Positions 7,689 through 18,008 of a stretch of DNA of 56,861 nt are shown here, one piece after another; the first letter of the stretch is position 1; each line of letters starts with the position of its first letter. The position numbers were made by a program, and so were the translations under genes. Source of the stretch: Rhodocyclaceae bacterium (GTDB lineage: Bacteria > Pseudomonadota > Gammaproteobacteria > Burkholderiales > Rhodocyclaceae); assembly GCA_020445805.1 (NCBI GenBank), contig JAGRFX010000004.1, positions 1 through 56,861 on the forward strand, written 5' to 3'. The notes beneath the pieces were generated by a model. That model saw only the letters and a list, made by a program, of their open reading frames with translations. It ran no database searches and was not told the origin of the DNA.

Positions 7689-9197
7689 GTGAGCAACGAA
7701 ATCGAGCTCAAGCTCGGCCTGCCGGCGAATGCGCTGGCCGCGCTGAGGCGCCACCCCGTGGTGCGCGACGCGCCACGCGTCGGGCGCTCGCAGCTGCTGG
7801 CCAACACCTACTTCGATACGCCCGACATGGACCTCGCGGCGCGCAAGATCGCGCTGCGCACGCGTCGCCAGGGACAGCGCTGGCTGCAGACGGTCAAGGG
7901 GCACCGGGCTTCGGCCGGGGGCCTCTCGAGCCGTCCGGAATGGGAGCATCCCTACCTCGGCGCCTTCGACTTCACGGTAGTGGACGACGACGCCATCCGT
8001 GGCGAGCTCGAGGCCCAGGCCGAACGCCTGATCCCGCTCTTCACCACCGACTTCCGTCGCGAAACGCGCCGCATCGCTCCCCGCGAGGGCGTCGAGATCC
8101 TGCTCATGATCGACCATGGCGAGATCCGCTCCGGGGGGCAGATCGAAGCCCTCTGCGAAGTCGAACTCGAGCTGGTCAGCGGCTCGGACGAAGATCTGTA
8201 CGCACTGGCCTCGGCCCTCGCCGCGACCCTGCCCCTGCGCCCCGAGGACGACAGCAAGGCCGAGCGCGGCCTGCGGCTGTACCGGGGTGCGGTGCGCCAG
8301 CCGATTCGCATCGGCGAGTCGCCAGTCTCGCCGGATCAGACACCGCTGGGCGCCTTCCGCCTGATCGCCCTCGACTGCCTCGCCCAGTGGCAGCGCAATG
8401 CCTCGGGGGCCGCCCTTGATGCGTCGCCGGAGTTCGTGCACCAGATGCGGGTCGGCCTGCGCCGCCTGCGCTCGGCCATCAAATTGTTCAGCCCCTGCCT
8501 GCCCCCCGAGTGGGCGGCCCACTGGTCCGCCGAGCTCGCCGCCGCAGCCAACGAACTGGGCGAAGCGCGCGACATCGACGTACTGCTGGGCGAACTGCTG
8601 GAGCCCATCCTGACCGACGAGTCCTGCCCCGACAGCGTGCGCCAGCTCACCGAGCGGGTCGTCGCCGCGCGCGACGAGGCCCGGTGCCACGTGCGCACGC
8701 GGCTCGACGGCCCGGGCCAGGGACGCCGGATGATCGACGTGGCTGCCGGCGTACAGAACCTGAAAGGGGGCGTCCTCGATGCCAGCGCCGATGTCACGGC
8801 ATTCGCCCGCCTGCAGCTGTCGGTGCTGCGCCAGCAGGCCCGCAAACGGTGGCGCAAGGCCCGCGATGGCGTGCCCGAGGCCGTGCACGATCTGCGGATC
8901 TCGCTCAAGCGCCTGCGCTACGCCATCGAGTTCTTTGCGCCCCTGTTCCCGGCAGGCCGCATGCGGCGCTTCCGGAAGGCCCTCGCCGTGGCCCAGGAAG
9001 ACCTGGGCTACCTGAACGATGTGGCGGTCGGCAACCAGCGACTGGCCGGCTGGGCGGCTGACGATGCCCTGCTGCAGCAGGGCGCGGCCTTCGTCGCCGG
9101 ATGGCACGGGGCCCGCAGCCGCCCGGTCCGGCGCCGGGTCGTGCCCGAGGCCGGCGAGTTGCTGCAGGGCACGCCGCCCTGGTCGGCCCGACGCTGA
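7689..9197 (+). CDS. CYTH-CHAD domain protein (probable inorganic triphosphatase)
   Basis: A 502-residue protein from GTG 7689. The N-terminal CYTH domain (about residues 1-200) opens with the ExExK motif in NEIELKL, which binds metal and triphosphate inside the tunnel. The C-terminal CHAD domain (about 225-480) is helical, with the conserved histidines in FVHQMRVGLRRLRSA and AVHDLRISLKRLRYA; CHAD domains bind polyphosphate. E. coli YgiF, with the same architecture, is an inorganic triphosphatase. The CHAD domain suggests a link to polyphosphate, but no ppk or ppx gene is in view. Confidence 0.88.
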   Translation: MSNEIELKLGLPANALAALRRHPVVRDAPRVGRSQLLANTYFDTPDMDLAARKIALRTRRQGQRWLQTVKGHRASAGGLSSRPEWEHPYLGAFDFTVVDDDAIRGELEAQAERLIPLFTTDFRRETRRIAPREGVEILLMIDHGEIRSGGQIEALCEVELELVSGSDEDLYALASALAATLPLRPEDDSKAERGLRLYRGAVRQPIRIGESPVSPDQTPLGAFRLIALDCLAQWQRNASGAALDASPEFVHQMRVGLRRLRSAIKLFSPCLPPEWAAHWSAELAAAANELGEARDIDVLLGELLEPILTDESCPDSVRQLTERVVAARDEARCHVRTRLDGPGQGRRMIDVAAGVQNLKGGVLDASADVTAFARLQLSVLRQQARKRWRKARDGVPEAVHDLRISLKRLRYAIEFFAPLFPAGRMRRFRKALAVAQEDLGYLNDVAVGNQRLAGWAADDALLQQGAAFVAGWHGARSRPVRRRVVPEAGELLQGTPPWSARR

Positions 9198-9303
9198 GCA
9201 GGACGGCCGTCATCGCAGTGCAATACGGCAGTCACCGATGTGACATCGAGCGCGCTCAGACTGCGCGCCGCGCGCCATTGTCCCCTCGGCGCTTCGGGGC
9301 CCC

Positions 9304-10068
9304 ATGACCCAAGACCCAGCCCAGCCTTCACGAACCGCAGGAGCGCCGTTTCCCCAGCGGATCTGGCGCTACGCGAGCATCGTGACCATCCTGCTGATCG
9401 GCCTGATGGTCGTGGCCCTGCTGTTTCCATGGATTCCGGACCGACGCCGGCAGCAACTCAAGCAGCGGTGGTCGCGCAGCCTGCTGGCGGCCCTGGGCAT
9501 CGGCCTGGAGGTGCGCGGCACGGCGCCGCCGGCCGGCTCCATGATCGTCGCCAATCATGTCTCGTGGGTCGACATCTTCGCGCTCAACGCCCTCACGCCC
9601 GCGGCCTTCGTTTCCAAGGCCGAGGTGCGCCAGTGGCCCCTGATCGGCTGGCTCTCCCGTCACAACGACACCGTCTTCCTGCGCCGGGGCAGTCGCGGGC
9701 ATGCCCGGATCGTCAACGCCGAGATCATCCGCCTGATGCAGTCCGGCAAGCCGGTGGCCCTGTTTCCCGAAGGCACGACAACGGATGGCAGCCACCTCCT
9801 ACACTTCCACGGCGCCCTCCTCCAGCCGGCAATCGACGCCGGTGCGCCGATTGCCGGCGTGGCCATCCGCTACTGCAATCGGGATGGCTCCCTGTCGACG
9901 GCGCCGGCCTACATCGGCGACATGAGCCTGATACAGTGCATCGCCAACATCGTCGGGAGCCGGGGCCTGCGGGTCCGCCTGAGCTGCCTGCCGCCTATCG
10001 TGGACGACCATGGCCATCGCAAGGTGCTGAACACCCGCCTCCACGAGGCCATCGCCGCCGAACTGTAA
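9304..10068 (+). CDS. PlsC-type 1-acylglycerol-3-phosphate acyltransferase
   Basis: A 254-residue inner-membrane protein with an N-terminal hydrophobic helix (about residues 23-44). The acyltransferase catalytic motif HX4D is NHVSWVD (His85, Asp90), and the substrate-binding motif FPEGTT is near residue 154. These enzymes acylate lysophosphatidic acid in phospholipid synthesis; some paralogues modify ornithine lipids or other lysolipids, so the exact acceptor is not certain. A gap of 72 bases separates it from the giant glycosyltransferase gene. Confidence 0.85.
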   Translation: MTQDPAQPSRTAGAPFPQRIWRYASIVTILLIGLMVVALLFPWIPDRRRQQLKQRWSRSLLAALGIGLEVRGTAPPAGSMIVANHVSWVDIFALNALTPAAFVSKAEVRQWPLIGWLSRHNDTVFLRRGSRGHARIVNAEIIRLMQSGKPVALFPEGTTTDGSHLLHFHGALLQPAIDAGAPIAGVAIRYCNRDGSLSTAPAYIGDMSLIQCIANIVGSRGLRVRLSCLPPIVDDHGHRKVLNTRLHEAIAAEL

Positions 10069-10140
10069 TGGGCTTCGGGCAAGCCACCCGACACTTCATC
10101 AAGCCCCCCGCTGAGGCAGCGCAGGAGCGGTCTGCCCGAA

Positions 10141-13100
10141 GTGGGCGTACCGAGACAGCCGATTGTGGGAGAATCTCGCCGCCGGCCAGGACCACGGAGC
10201 CAGACCATCGCGCCCCCCTATCCCCTTGAAACCAACGCCCGCGTCATCGACATTATCATCCCGGTCTATCGCGGGCTGGATCACACCCGCAGGTGTATCG
10301 CGAGCGTCCTGCAATCCCACAACCGGACGCTCTTTGAAGTCATCGTCATCGATGACGCGTCGCCAGAGGCACGGATCTCCGACTGGCTCGACACCCTCGC
10401 CGCGGACGGACAAATAACGCTGCTCAGAAATCCTGAGAACCGTGGTTTCGTCCACTCCGTCAATCGGGGAATGGCGATGCACCCCGAGCGAGATGTCGTT
10501 CTACTCAACAGTGATACCGAGGTCGCCAACGACTGGCTCGACCGTTTGGATGCGTGCGCACTCAAAGAGGGCGTCGCAACGGTGACACCGTTTTCCAATA
10601 ACGCAACTATTTGCAGCTTCCCTGTTTTTTGCGTCGACAATGCGATGCCAGACGGATACGACGTCTCCTCGCTCGACGCGGTATTCAGAACCGTGAATGC
10701 CGGCCGCTCGGTGGATATCCCAACCGCCGTGGGCTTCTGCATGTACATCCGCCGTGCCGCCCTCGCCACGCTAGGCCCATTCGACGAGATCGCATTCAAG
10801 CGAGGCTACGGCGAGGAAGTGGATTTTTGCTGCCGCGCTTCAGATTTGGGGTGGCGGCACGTATTGAGTGCAGACACCTTTGTCTTCCATGCGGGGGGGG
10901 TCAGCTTCGGCGCAGAGCAACCGATCCTCAGTGAAGCCGCCCAGCCGGTACTGCGCGAGCGCCACCCCAACTATCCGGCGCGTGTCCGCCACCACCTCCA
11001 AGTGGATCCGGCGGGTAATCTCAGACGCGCGGTCCTGCTGCATCTGGCTGCGGAGCGCCGCGCCACGCTCGAGTCACGCCAGCACGAATGCGGACTGGTC
11101 GCGCCGGCGGCCACAGCGACGATCTATACCCAGTTGCACCTCGTGCACACGCTAGGCGGCGGTATCGAGCGCTGGTGCCGGGATTTCTTCAGCGCCGACA
11201 CTCAGCGGCGGAACCTCGTCCTTCAGCCCTTGGGCCGTGACCGCGAGACCGTCGTAGGACTGGCGCTATACGAGCGTCTTGACGCGTCCGAACCGCTGCA
11301 AGTTTGGAGCTTCGACGAGCCGCTGGTCGGCACGGCCGCCAGCCACGCCGGCTATCGCGCCGCGCTGGACGACCTCCTGCGGCAGCACGAGGTCCATGCC
11401 CTGCTGGTGTCCAGTCTGATCGGCCATGCGGTCGATGCCCTGCGCACCGGCCTGCCGACCCTGCTGATCCAACACGACTACGCGCCGTTCTGCCCGGCGA
11501 TCAACCTGAATTTCCATGGCGGCTGCCCCGACTGCACGCCGGAGCGGCTCGAACGCTGCAGCCGCGAGAACCACGACTTCAACCTGTTCCCGTCCCAGGG
11601 CGCGGCACAGCGCCTCGCCGTGCGCGAGCGCGTGCTGGAGACGCTGACGGCGTTCCCGATCACCCTCGTGCAGCCGAGCCATGGCGTCGCCGCACGGCTG
11701 GCGCGGATCCAGCCGGCACTCGGCGACGCGCACTTCGTCACCCTACCGCATGGCCAGGACCAGGTGGCGCCAGCCGGCATCGAGGCGCCCGCCGACTCGG
11801 ACGATGCCGGCCCGTTCAGCATCCTGGTGCTGGGCATGCTCGCGGTCAGCAAGGGCTTCCGCCTGCTTGAGCAGCTGCTGCCGCGTCTGCCGCAGCACGT
11901 CGAGCTGCACCTGCTCGGCGCCGGCAGCCTCGGGCAGGTTCTGGCGAGCGATCCCCGCGTGCATCTGGTGGAGCGTTACGAACCGGCCGAGCTGCCCACT
12001 TATTTCGCCCGCATCCGACCGCGGCTGGGGCTGCTGCTCAGCATCTGGCCCGAAACCTACAGTTACACGCTGACCGAGCTACAGTCCGCCTGCATTCCCA
12101 CGCTAGCGACCGCAGTCGGCGCCTTTGCCGAGCGCATCCGCGACGGCGAAACTGGCTTTCTGGCGGCCCCGAACCTAGACGCCATCGCCGCGCGCCTGAG
12201 CGAGCTGATGGCGTCACCGGCCGCGCTGCGCCAGGTGCGGAAGACGCTGTCCGCGCTCCCCACGCGCGGTGCCCGCGCGATGGTGGAGGACTACGACCGC
12301 CTGCTGCCGGCAGCGCGGCGCTGGCGGGTCGTGGCGGGCGAACCCCCGCCGGTCACCCGCTTCGACGGCGATTCGATTCCGGCCCGGCGGATGATGGACC
12401 TGCAGCAGGCCTGGCGACGCGCCCAGGCCGCCAGCGACGCTCAGGCCACCAACCAGCTGCGCCTGCAGCGTTCGGAGGCTGCCCGCGCGGCCCTGCAAAC
12501 CCGCCTCGACGCCGGACGCGATCAGCAGGCCCAGCACGACGCGCGCCTCGCCGCTGCCGAGGCGCGTGTCGACGAGATCCTGCAGTCCACCAGCTGGCGC
12601 GTAACCAAGCCGCTGCGCTGGCTCGGACGCCAGCGGCGACGGCTGGCCCGACTGGCCGAGTGGGCGCGGCCGCTGCTGGCCGACCGCCCCCGCGCACGCC
12701 ACGTGCTCACTGCCCTCGCGGGCGGCTGGCGTGCCGGCGGGCTGGCCAGCGCCCGCCTCGAGCTGGCGTTGATGGCGGCACCGCCTGCGCCCACGGCGGC
12801 CCCCGCGGGCGACGCCGGCGGCGAGGCGCAAAGCGCAAGCTTCGCCGCCTGGCACGCGGCGATCGACGCGGCCCGGGCCTTGCACCTGGCGCAGGCGGCG
12901 CGCCTGCCCCGCCAGCCGCGGCTGTCGATCCTGGTGCCGGTCTTCGACCCGCCGGAGGTCATGCTGCTGGCGATGATCGATTCGGTGCGGCGCCAGACCT
13001 ACCCGCAGTGGGAGCTGTGCCTCGCCGACGACGCCTCCACCCGCCCCCACGTGCGGCGCCTGCTGGCCCGCTGCGCCGGCATGGACGCACGCATCCGGGT

Positions 13101-14595
13101 CGGCTTCGCCAGCGACAACGGCGGGGTCTCGCGTGCCTCGAACCGGGCCCTGGCGATGGCCAGCGGCGAGTTCGCGCTGCTGCTCGACCACGACGACCTG
13201 CTCGAGCCCCACGCGTTGCTGAGGGTCGCCCAGGCGGTGTGCGGCAACGACCCGGACATGTTCTACTCCGACGAGGTGCTGGTCGGGGCGGACGGCCACA
13301 GCGTCGAGCACTTCGCGTTCCGACCGGCCTTCTCGGCCGAATACCTGCGCTCGCACCCCTACATCGTGCACCTGGTCGGTTTCCGTAGCGCGCTGCTGCG
13401 GCAGATCGGCGGCTGGAACGAGGATCTGCGGATCTCGCAGGACTACGACCTGATCCTGCGGGCCAGCGAGGTAGCGCGCAGGATCGTGCACCACCCGGAG
13501 ATCCTGTACCGCTGGCGCACCCACCCGGCGTCGGCCGGCCACAATCGCATGGCCGAGGTGATGACCACCTCCCGCGCCGTGCTCGGCCGCCACCTGGCGC
13601 GCTGCGGCGACGCCGGCGAGGTCTCCGACGGGCCGTGCTTCAACTTCTTCCACACCCGCTACCCGCAGCCAACCGCTGCACGGGTCGCGATCATCGTGCC
13701 GACCCGCAACCACGCCGCGCTGGTCGCCGCCTGCATCGAGGGCATCGAGGCCACCTGCGGTGAGGTCGATCATCGCATCGTGCTGGTGGACCACGCCTCG
13801 GACGAGCCCGAGGCACTTACTTATTTTGACAGCCTCGGCGAGCGCGTGATGCTGCAACGCCAAGTCGGTGATTTCAATTTCGCCCGCATCAACAATCTCG
13901 CGGTCGCCAGCCTGCCGCCCGGCTTCACCCACCTGCTGTTCCTCAACAACGACGTAGAGGCCCGCGAACCGGACTGGCTGGGTGCGATGCTCGAACTCGC
14001 CGCGCAGGCCGACGTCGGCGCGGTCGGGGCCGAGCTGCTGTATCCGGACGGCCGCACGGTGCAGCACGCCGGCGTGGTGGTCGCGGCCTGCGGCATCGCT
14101 GAGAACCTCGGCCGCTTCCGCCACATGGGGGGAGCCGAGGTCGACCAGGGCTACATGGGCTCGCTGATCGCCACCCGCGAGCTGTCGGCCGTCACCGCGG
14201 CCTGCCTGCTGATGCGCCGCGAGGTGTTCGACGAGATCGGCGGCTTCGACGAATCCCTCGCCGTCGGCTATGGCGACGTGGATCTGTGCCTTCGGCTGCG
14301 CGAATCTGGCTACCGGGTGCTGTTCTGCCCACGCGCGCGACTTCTGCACCACGAGTCCTACTCCCGTGGGCGCCACAGCGGCGGCGACCCGCACCCGGTG
14401 GACACAGCCCGCTTCCGTACACGCTGGGCGCGCTATTACGAGACCGGCGACCCCTACTTCAGCCCCAACCTGTCGCCCAACAGCCCGAACTGGCAGTTCG
14501 CCCGGCCGCTGCCGACCAACGCCGCCCCCTTGCGCCGCGTCGCCGAACGGGGCGAGGACGGCCGGCGCCGGATCCGCTTCTCGTCCACCGCCTGA
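10141..14595 (+). CDS. Giant multi-domain glycosyltransferase (GT2-GT4-coiled coil-GT2-GT2)
   Basis: Up to 1484 residues. Four transferase modules in order: GT2 at about 35-290 (IDIIIPVYRG, LLNSDTEV); GT4-like at about 330-725 (LVHTLGGGIERW, then the donor-site region WPETYSYTLTELQ); a coiled coil at about 755-820 followed by STSWRVTKPLRWL; GT2 at about 925-1150 (LLLDHDDLLEP); and GT2 at about 1180-1440 (LFLNNDVE). It probably builds a repeat unit of several sugars at the cytoplasmic face. The first 730 residues and the coiled-coil tail are paralogous to the protein at 18344. The first kilobase is visibly less GC-rich than the rest. The GTG at 10141 is only the first possible start: no good ribosome site is seen, and coding similarity starts near residue 33. 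Confidence 0.85.
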   Translation: MGVPRQPIVGESRRRPGPRSQTIAPPYPLETNARVIDIIIPVYRGLDHTRRCIASVLQSHNRTLFEVIVIDDASPEARISDWLDTLAADGQITLLRNPENRGFVHSVNRGMAMHPERDVVLLNSDTEVANDWLDRLDACALKEGVATVTPFSNNATICSFPVFCVDNAMPDGYDVSSLDAVFRTVNAGRSVDIPTAVGFCMYIRRAALATLGPFDEIAFKRGYGEEVDFCCRASDLGWRHVLSADTFVFHAGGVSFGAEQPILSEAAQPVLRERHPNYPARVRHHLQVDPAGNLRRAVLLHLAAERRATLESRQHECGLVAPAATATIYTQLHLVHTLGGGIERWCRDFFSADTQRRNLVLQPLGRDRETVVGLALYERLDASEPLQVWSFDEPLVGTAASHAGYRAALDDLLRQHEVHALLVSSLIGHAVDALRTGLPTLLIQHDYAPFCPAINLNFHGGCPDCTPERLERCSRENHDFNLFPSQGAAQRLAVRERVLETLTAFPITLVQPSHGVAARLARIQPALGDAHFVTLPHGQDQVAPAGIEAPADSDDAGPFSILVLGMLAVSKGFRLLEQLLPRLPQHVELHLLGAGSLGQVLASDPRVHLVERYEPAELPTYFARIRPRLGLLLSIWPETYSYTLTELQSACIPTLATAVGAFAERIRDGETGFLAAPNLDAIAARLSELMASPAALRQVRKTLSALPTRGARAMVEDYDRLLPAARRWRVVAGEPPPVTRFDGDSIPARRMMDLQQAWRRAQAASDAQATNQLRLQRSEAARAALQTRLDAGRDQQAQHDARLAAAEARVDEILQSTSWRVTKPLRWLGRQRRRLARLAEWARPLLADRPRARHVLTALAGGWRAGGLASARLELALMAAPPAPTAAPAGDAGGEAQSASFAAWHAAIDAARALHLAQAARLPRQPRLSILVPVFDPPEVMLLAMIDSVRRQTYPQWELCLADDASTRPHVRRLLARCAGMDARIRVGFASDNGGVSRASNRALAMASGEFALLLDHDDLLEPHALLRVAQAVCGNDPDMFYSDEVLVGADGHSVEHFAFRPAFSAEYLRSHPYIVHLVGFRSALLRQIGGWNEDLRISQDYDLILRASEVARRIVHHPEILYRWRTHPASAGHNRMAEVMTTSRAVLGRHLARCGDAGEVSDGPCFNFFHTRYPQPTAARVAIIVPTRNHAALVAACIEGIEATCGEVDHRIVLVDHASDEPEALTYFDSLGERVMLQRQVGDFNFARINNLAVASLPPGFTHLLFLNNDVEAREPDWLGAMLELAAQADVGAVGAELLYPDGRTVQHAGVVVAACGIAENLGRFRHMGGAEVDQGYMGSLIATRELSAVTAACLLMRREVFDEIGGFDESLAVGYGDVDLCLRLRESGYRVLFCPRARLLHHESYSRGRHSGGDPHPVDTARFRTRWARYYETGDPYFSPNLSPNSPNWQFARPLPTNAAPLRRVAERGEDGRRRIRFSSTA

Positions 14596-14711
14596 TTTCG
14601 CTAAGCGCGCTAACGACACTCTGGGCATTGGATCAAGGCGCGGCTGTCATGCGAAAATGCCGGGTTTGCTGATTCCGGCCCGCACACGCGACGTTCCCTC
14701 CCTCGGCCGGC

Positions 14712-17700
14712 ATGAAGGAGTCCAGAACCTTGAGTAGCCCGCGCGTCAGCGTCGTGATGCCCTGCTTCAACCACGAGCGCTACGTGGGGGATGCGATCCG
14801 CAGCGTGCTCGGCCAGGGCTTCGCCGACCTCGAGCTGGTGATCATCGACGACGCCTCGTCGGACGGCAGCTGGGCCGTGATCGAGGGCTTCGACGACCCG
14901 CGGCTGCGCGCCAGCCGTCACCCGCAGAACCAGGGCGCCCACGCCACCCTCAACGAGGGCATGCAGGCCGCGCGGGGCGAGATCCTCGCCATCATCAACT
15001 CCGACGACCTGTTCGCGCCGGACCGGCTCGAGCGCTGCATCGCCGCCATCGACGGCGGCGCGAACCTCGTCGGCAGCGACATCGAGCTGATCGACCCGCA
15101 GGGCGCGACCGTCGCTGAGCACTGGTGGATCGAGGCCTTCGCCCGGCTGAAGGCGGCCCGCGCCGAGAGCGGCGACTGGCCGGCCACGCTGCTCGAGGGC
15201 AACGTCTTCATGACGACCTCCAACTTCGTCATGTCGCGCGCCTGCTGGGAACGGGCCGGCCCGTTCGCCAACCTGCGTTTCGTGCACGACTACGCCTTCC
15301 TGCTCGAGGCCCTGCGCGCGGGCTGCACGCTGGACTGGATCGACGCGCCGCTGCTGCGCTACCGCCTGCACGAGAGCAACACCATCTCGGAGAATCCGCT
15401 CAACGCCAACCTCGAGGCGGCACGGCTGCTGCGCGAATATGCGCCGCCGCTAGTGGCCGCCGATGATCTGCTACAGGCGCGTGCCCGCCACCTGTGCAAT
15501 CAGTGGCAGCGCACCGAGCAGTATGTGGACGAGATCCACAAGGCCCTGCGCCACCAGCGGCTGGTCGAGCAGGAAGCCAACTGGCGCAGGATGGTGGAGG
15601 ACCGCGACCGCTGGATCGAAGAGCGCGGCCAGTGGATCGCCCAGCGCGATGCCCTGATCGAGGCCCGCGACCGCTGGGTCGCCGACCGGGACCGCTGGAT
15701 CGACGAGCGCGACGCGCGCATCCGCGAGCAGGGCGAGGCCCTGCACGAGCGCCAGCGGGTGATCGAGCAGCAGCAGGGCCTGCTCGCCGAGCGCGACCAG
15801 CAGGCGCGCGAGTTGCACGCCCAGGTGCACGACCTGCGCTACAGCCGCAGCTTCCGCCTTGGCCACGCGCTTCTGGCGCCGGCCCGCAAGGCCAACGCGC
15901 TGCTGCAACGCCTCGCCGGCCGCGACGGCCCGCAGCGGGTGCGCCACCTCGCAGCCTTCCGGCGCCAGGTCGAGCAGGCGCTGCCCGGCGTGCGCTGCGT
16001 CTCCTTCGACATCTTCGACACCTTGCTGGGGCGCTGCGTCGAGCCGCCCGAGCTGGTCCATCGGCGCGTGGCCGAGGCGCTGCGCGCCCGGCTCGATCCG
16101 CCGCCGCCGCTCGAGCGCATCGAGGCCGTCCGACGCGAGGTCGAGACCGCCCTGCGGCATGCTGCACTGCAGAGCGGCACCGACCACGAGTGCCACTTCG
16201 ATCCGCTGATCGAGGGCTGGGTAACCCAGCTGCGCGTCGAACCCGACCCTGCGCTGTGCAGCGACATGCAGGCCCTCGAGCTCGAGCTCGAAGCCACCGC
16301 GCTGTTCGTCAAGCCCGGCGTGCGCGAGTTGCTGGAGTGGCTGCGCGGCAAGGGCCTGAGGGTAGTCGCGGTATCGGACATGTACCTCGGCCAGGCCCAC
16401 CTGCGGCAGCTCTTCGAGCGACTCGGGCTCGCGGCGCTGATCGACGAGATCTACGTCTCGGCCGAGTTCGGCGTCGGCAAGTATTCCGGCCGCCTGCACC
16501 AGGCAGTGCTGCAGCTCGAGGGACTGCAGGCCGCGCAACTGATGCACGTGGGCGACAACCTCCATTCAGATGCCCTGGCGCCCGCCAAGGTGGGGGTGCG
16601 AAGCTTCTTTCTGGATGATCGCCGCGAGCGAAACCGTCGGCGCAATCAGAGCCTGTCGGCCGAAATGGCGGCCAGCGGCGGCATGTGGCCGGGGCGGCAG
16701 TTCTTCGAGATCGTCGCGACCCGCATCGCCAACAGCCCCGCCGACCACAAGGACGCATTTTTCTTCCGATACGGGCGCGATGTCCTGGGGCCGGCCTTTT
16801 GCACCTTCGCTCTCGGACTGGTCGAACGACTGCGCGCCTTTGCGCCGGAGCGGATCGTCTTCCTGGCGCGCGACGGCTACCTCTTCCACCGCATCCTCGA
16901 CGCTTGGCGTGAGGAGGGCTTTGCGGCCGACCTGCCGGCAGGCGACTATGCCTATGCATCGCGCCGCGTGGTGTCCAGCGCAGCCGTTGCGGAGGGAATG
17001 AGCCTGGAGCAGGCGATCGTCGCCTTCTACAACCCCAAGCAAAGTGGCCTGCTATCGGTCCTGAAAACCTATGGACTCGACCCGGCCGAGTTCACCGACC
17101 TTGCCGCGGCCCACGGCTTCAGTGCCATCGATGAGCGCATCGCCGACTGGCAGGACACCCGACTGAAGGCCTTCCTGGCCGACGAGGCGGTGCAGAGCCG
17201 CATCCGCGAGCACGGCCGCGTCGCCCGGGAATTGCTGCACGACTACTTCTCGCAGATCGGCTTCCTCGATGCCGAGCGGGCTGCCCTGGTGGACATCGGC
17301 TGGAACGGGACAATCCAGAAGTTCATGCAGCAGACCTTTGCCGGCGACGGCCGCTACCCTGACGTGCGCGGCTACTACTTTGCACTGGTCATGGGCATGC
17401 ACGGCGACTTCGAAGGCAGCGAGCGCCTGGAAGGCCTGATGCTGGACATGCGCCGAGGCAATCCCTTCGAACGGGCCAGTTTCGATTTCGAAGAGCTCTT
17501 CGAGCAAGGCGCCCGGTCGCCCGAGGCCACCACGATCGGCTACGCGCGCGACGACGATCAGGTCAGGCCTCGCCTCAAGCCGGAAGATGCACCGGACCGC
17601 CAGGGGGAGATCGCCTGCAACCCGCTGATTGCCGAGCTGCAGGCCGGCGTGCTGTGCCACGCCCGCCACTTCGTCGCTGCCCAGAGGCTCACCGGCATGG

Positions 17701-18008
17701 GCTTCGAGGCGCTCAAACCCTACGTGCTGGGTGTCCTCGAACGTGCCGTGGCCTACCCGACGCGCGAAGAGGTCGCGCATATTCGCCGGCTCGTCCATAC
17801 CGAGGATTTCGGGCACGACCATGTGCTCGACCTGGCCGGCGCGCCGCTCGGCTGGCGAGACCTGCTCTCGCCCGCGCGCGCCCGGAGAAAGCTGCAGTTG
17901 TCCCCCTGGCCCTACGCCCAGGTCGTGCACCTGGCCACCGGCCTGCCGGCCTGGCTGCTGCGGGTGATGCTGTTGCGCCACCTGCGACGTCAACACGGAG
18001 GCACCTGA
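14712..18008 (+). CDS. GT2 glycosyltransferase fused through a coiled coil to a HAD-type hydrolase
   Basis: A 1098-residue protein with three parts. Residues about 10-240 are a GT2 transferase (VSVVMPCFNHERY, IINSDDLF). Residues about 270-385 are a coiled coil containing six exact seven-residue repeats of the type RDRWIxE. Residues about 425-640 are a HAD phosphatase-like domain with all motifs: FDIFDTLL near 431, VAVSDMY, a Lys in VGKYSG, and GDNLHSD near 613. The last 440 residues (RIVFLARDGYLFHRIL and so on) belong with the HAD part in the predicted-hydrolase family COG5610, as I recall it. Function is unknown; surface-glycan assembly is implied by the neighbours. The stop overlaps the next start as TGATG. 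Confidence 0.83.
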   Translation: MKESRTLSSPRVSVVMPCFNHERYVGDAIRSVLGQGFADLELVIIDDASSDGSWAVIEGFDDPRLRASRHPQNQGAHATLNEGMQAARGEILAIINSDDLFAPDRLERCIAAIDGGANLVGSDIELIDPQGATVAEHWWIEAFARLKAARAESGDWPATLLEGNVFMTTSNFVMSRACWERAGPFANLRFVHDYAFLLEALRAGCTLDWIDAPLLRYRLHESNTISENPLNANLEAARLLREYAPPLVAADDLLQARARHLCNQWQRTEQYVDEIHKALRHQRLVEQEANWRRMVEDRDRWIEERGQWIAQRDALIEARDRWVADRDRWIDERDARIREQGEALHERQRVIEQQQGLLAERDQQARELHAQVHDLRYSRSFRLGHALLAPARKANALLQRLAGRDGPQRVRHLAAFRRQVEQALPGVRCVSFDIFDTLLGRCVEPPELVHRRVAEALRARLDPPPPLERIEAVRREVETALRHAALQSGTDHECHFDPLIEGWVTQLRVEPDPALCSDMQALELELEATALFVKPGVRELLEWLRGKGLRVVAVSDMYLGQAHLRQLFERLGLAALIDEIYVSAEFGVGKYSGRLHQAVLQLEGLQAAQLMHVGDNLHSDALAPAKVGVRSFFLDDRRERNRRRNQSLSAEMAASGGMWPGRQFFEIVATRIANSPADHKDAFFFRYGRDVLGPAFCTFALGLVERLRAFAPERIVFLARDGYLFHRILDAWREEGFAADLPAGDYAYASRRVVSSAAVAEGMSLEQAIVAFYNPKQSGLLSVLKTYGLDPAEFTDLAAAHGFSAIDERIADWQDTRLKAFLADEAVQSRIREHGRVARELLHDYFSQIGFLDAERAALVDIGWNGTIQKFMQQTFAGDGRYPDVRGYYFALVMGMHGDFEGSERLEGLMLDMRRGNPFERASFDFEELFEQGARSPEATTIGYARDDDQVRPRLKPEDAPDRQGEIACNPLIAELQAGVLCHARHFVAAQRLTGMGFEALKPYVLGVLERAVAYPTREEVAHIRRLVHTEDFGHDHVLDLAGAPLGWRDLLSPARARRKLQLSPWPYAQVVHLATGLPAWLLRVMLLRHLRRQHGGT
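15603..15728 (+). repeat. Six tandem 21-base repeats coding for a heptad coiled coil
   Basis: Six successive seven-residue units (RDRWIEE, RGQWIAQ, RDALIEA, RDRWVAD, RDRWIDE, RDARIRE) are encoded in phase inside the GT2/HAD gene. The constant Arg-Asp and Trp-Ile positions give a regular heptad, consistent with a long coiled-coil rod. The DNA period is 21 bases with only partial identity, so these are protein-level repeats within a CDS and not a CRISPR-like array. Confidence 0.8.

Noticed and set aside
12214..14628. 804-codon minus-strand frame opposite the giant glycosyltransferase
   Set aside because: No domain visible and the plus strand holds clear GT2 motifs across the same stretch.
15603..15728. 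Regular 21-base tandem units considered as a CRISPR or variable-number repeat
   Set aside because: There are no unique spacers, the period is in codon phase and the units encode a heptad coiled coil inside a long gene.
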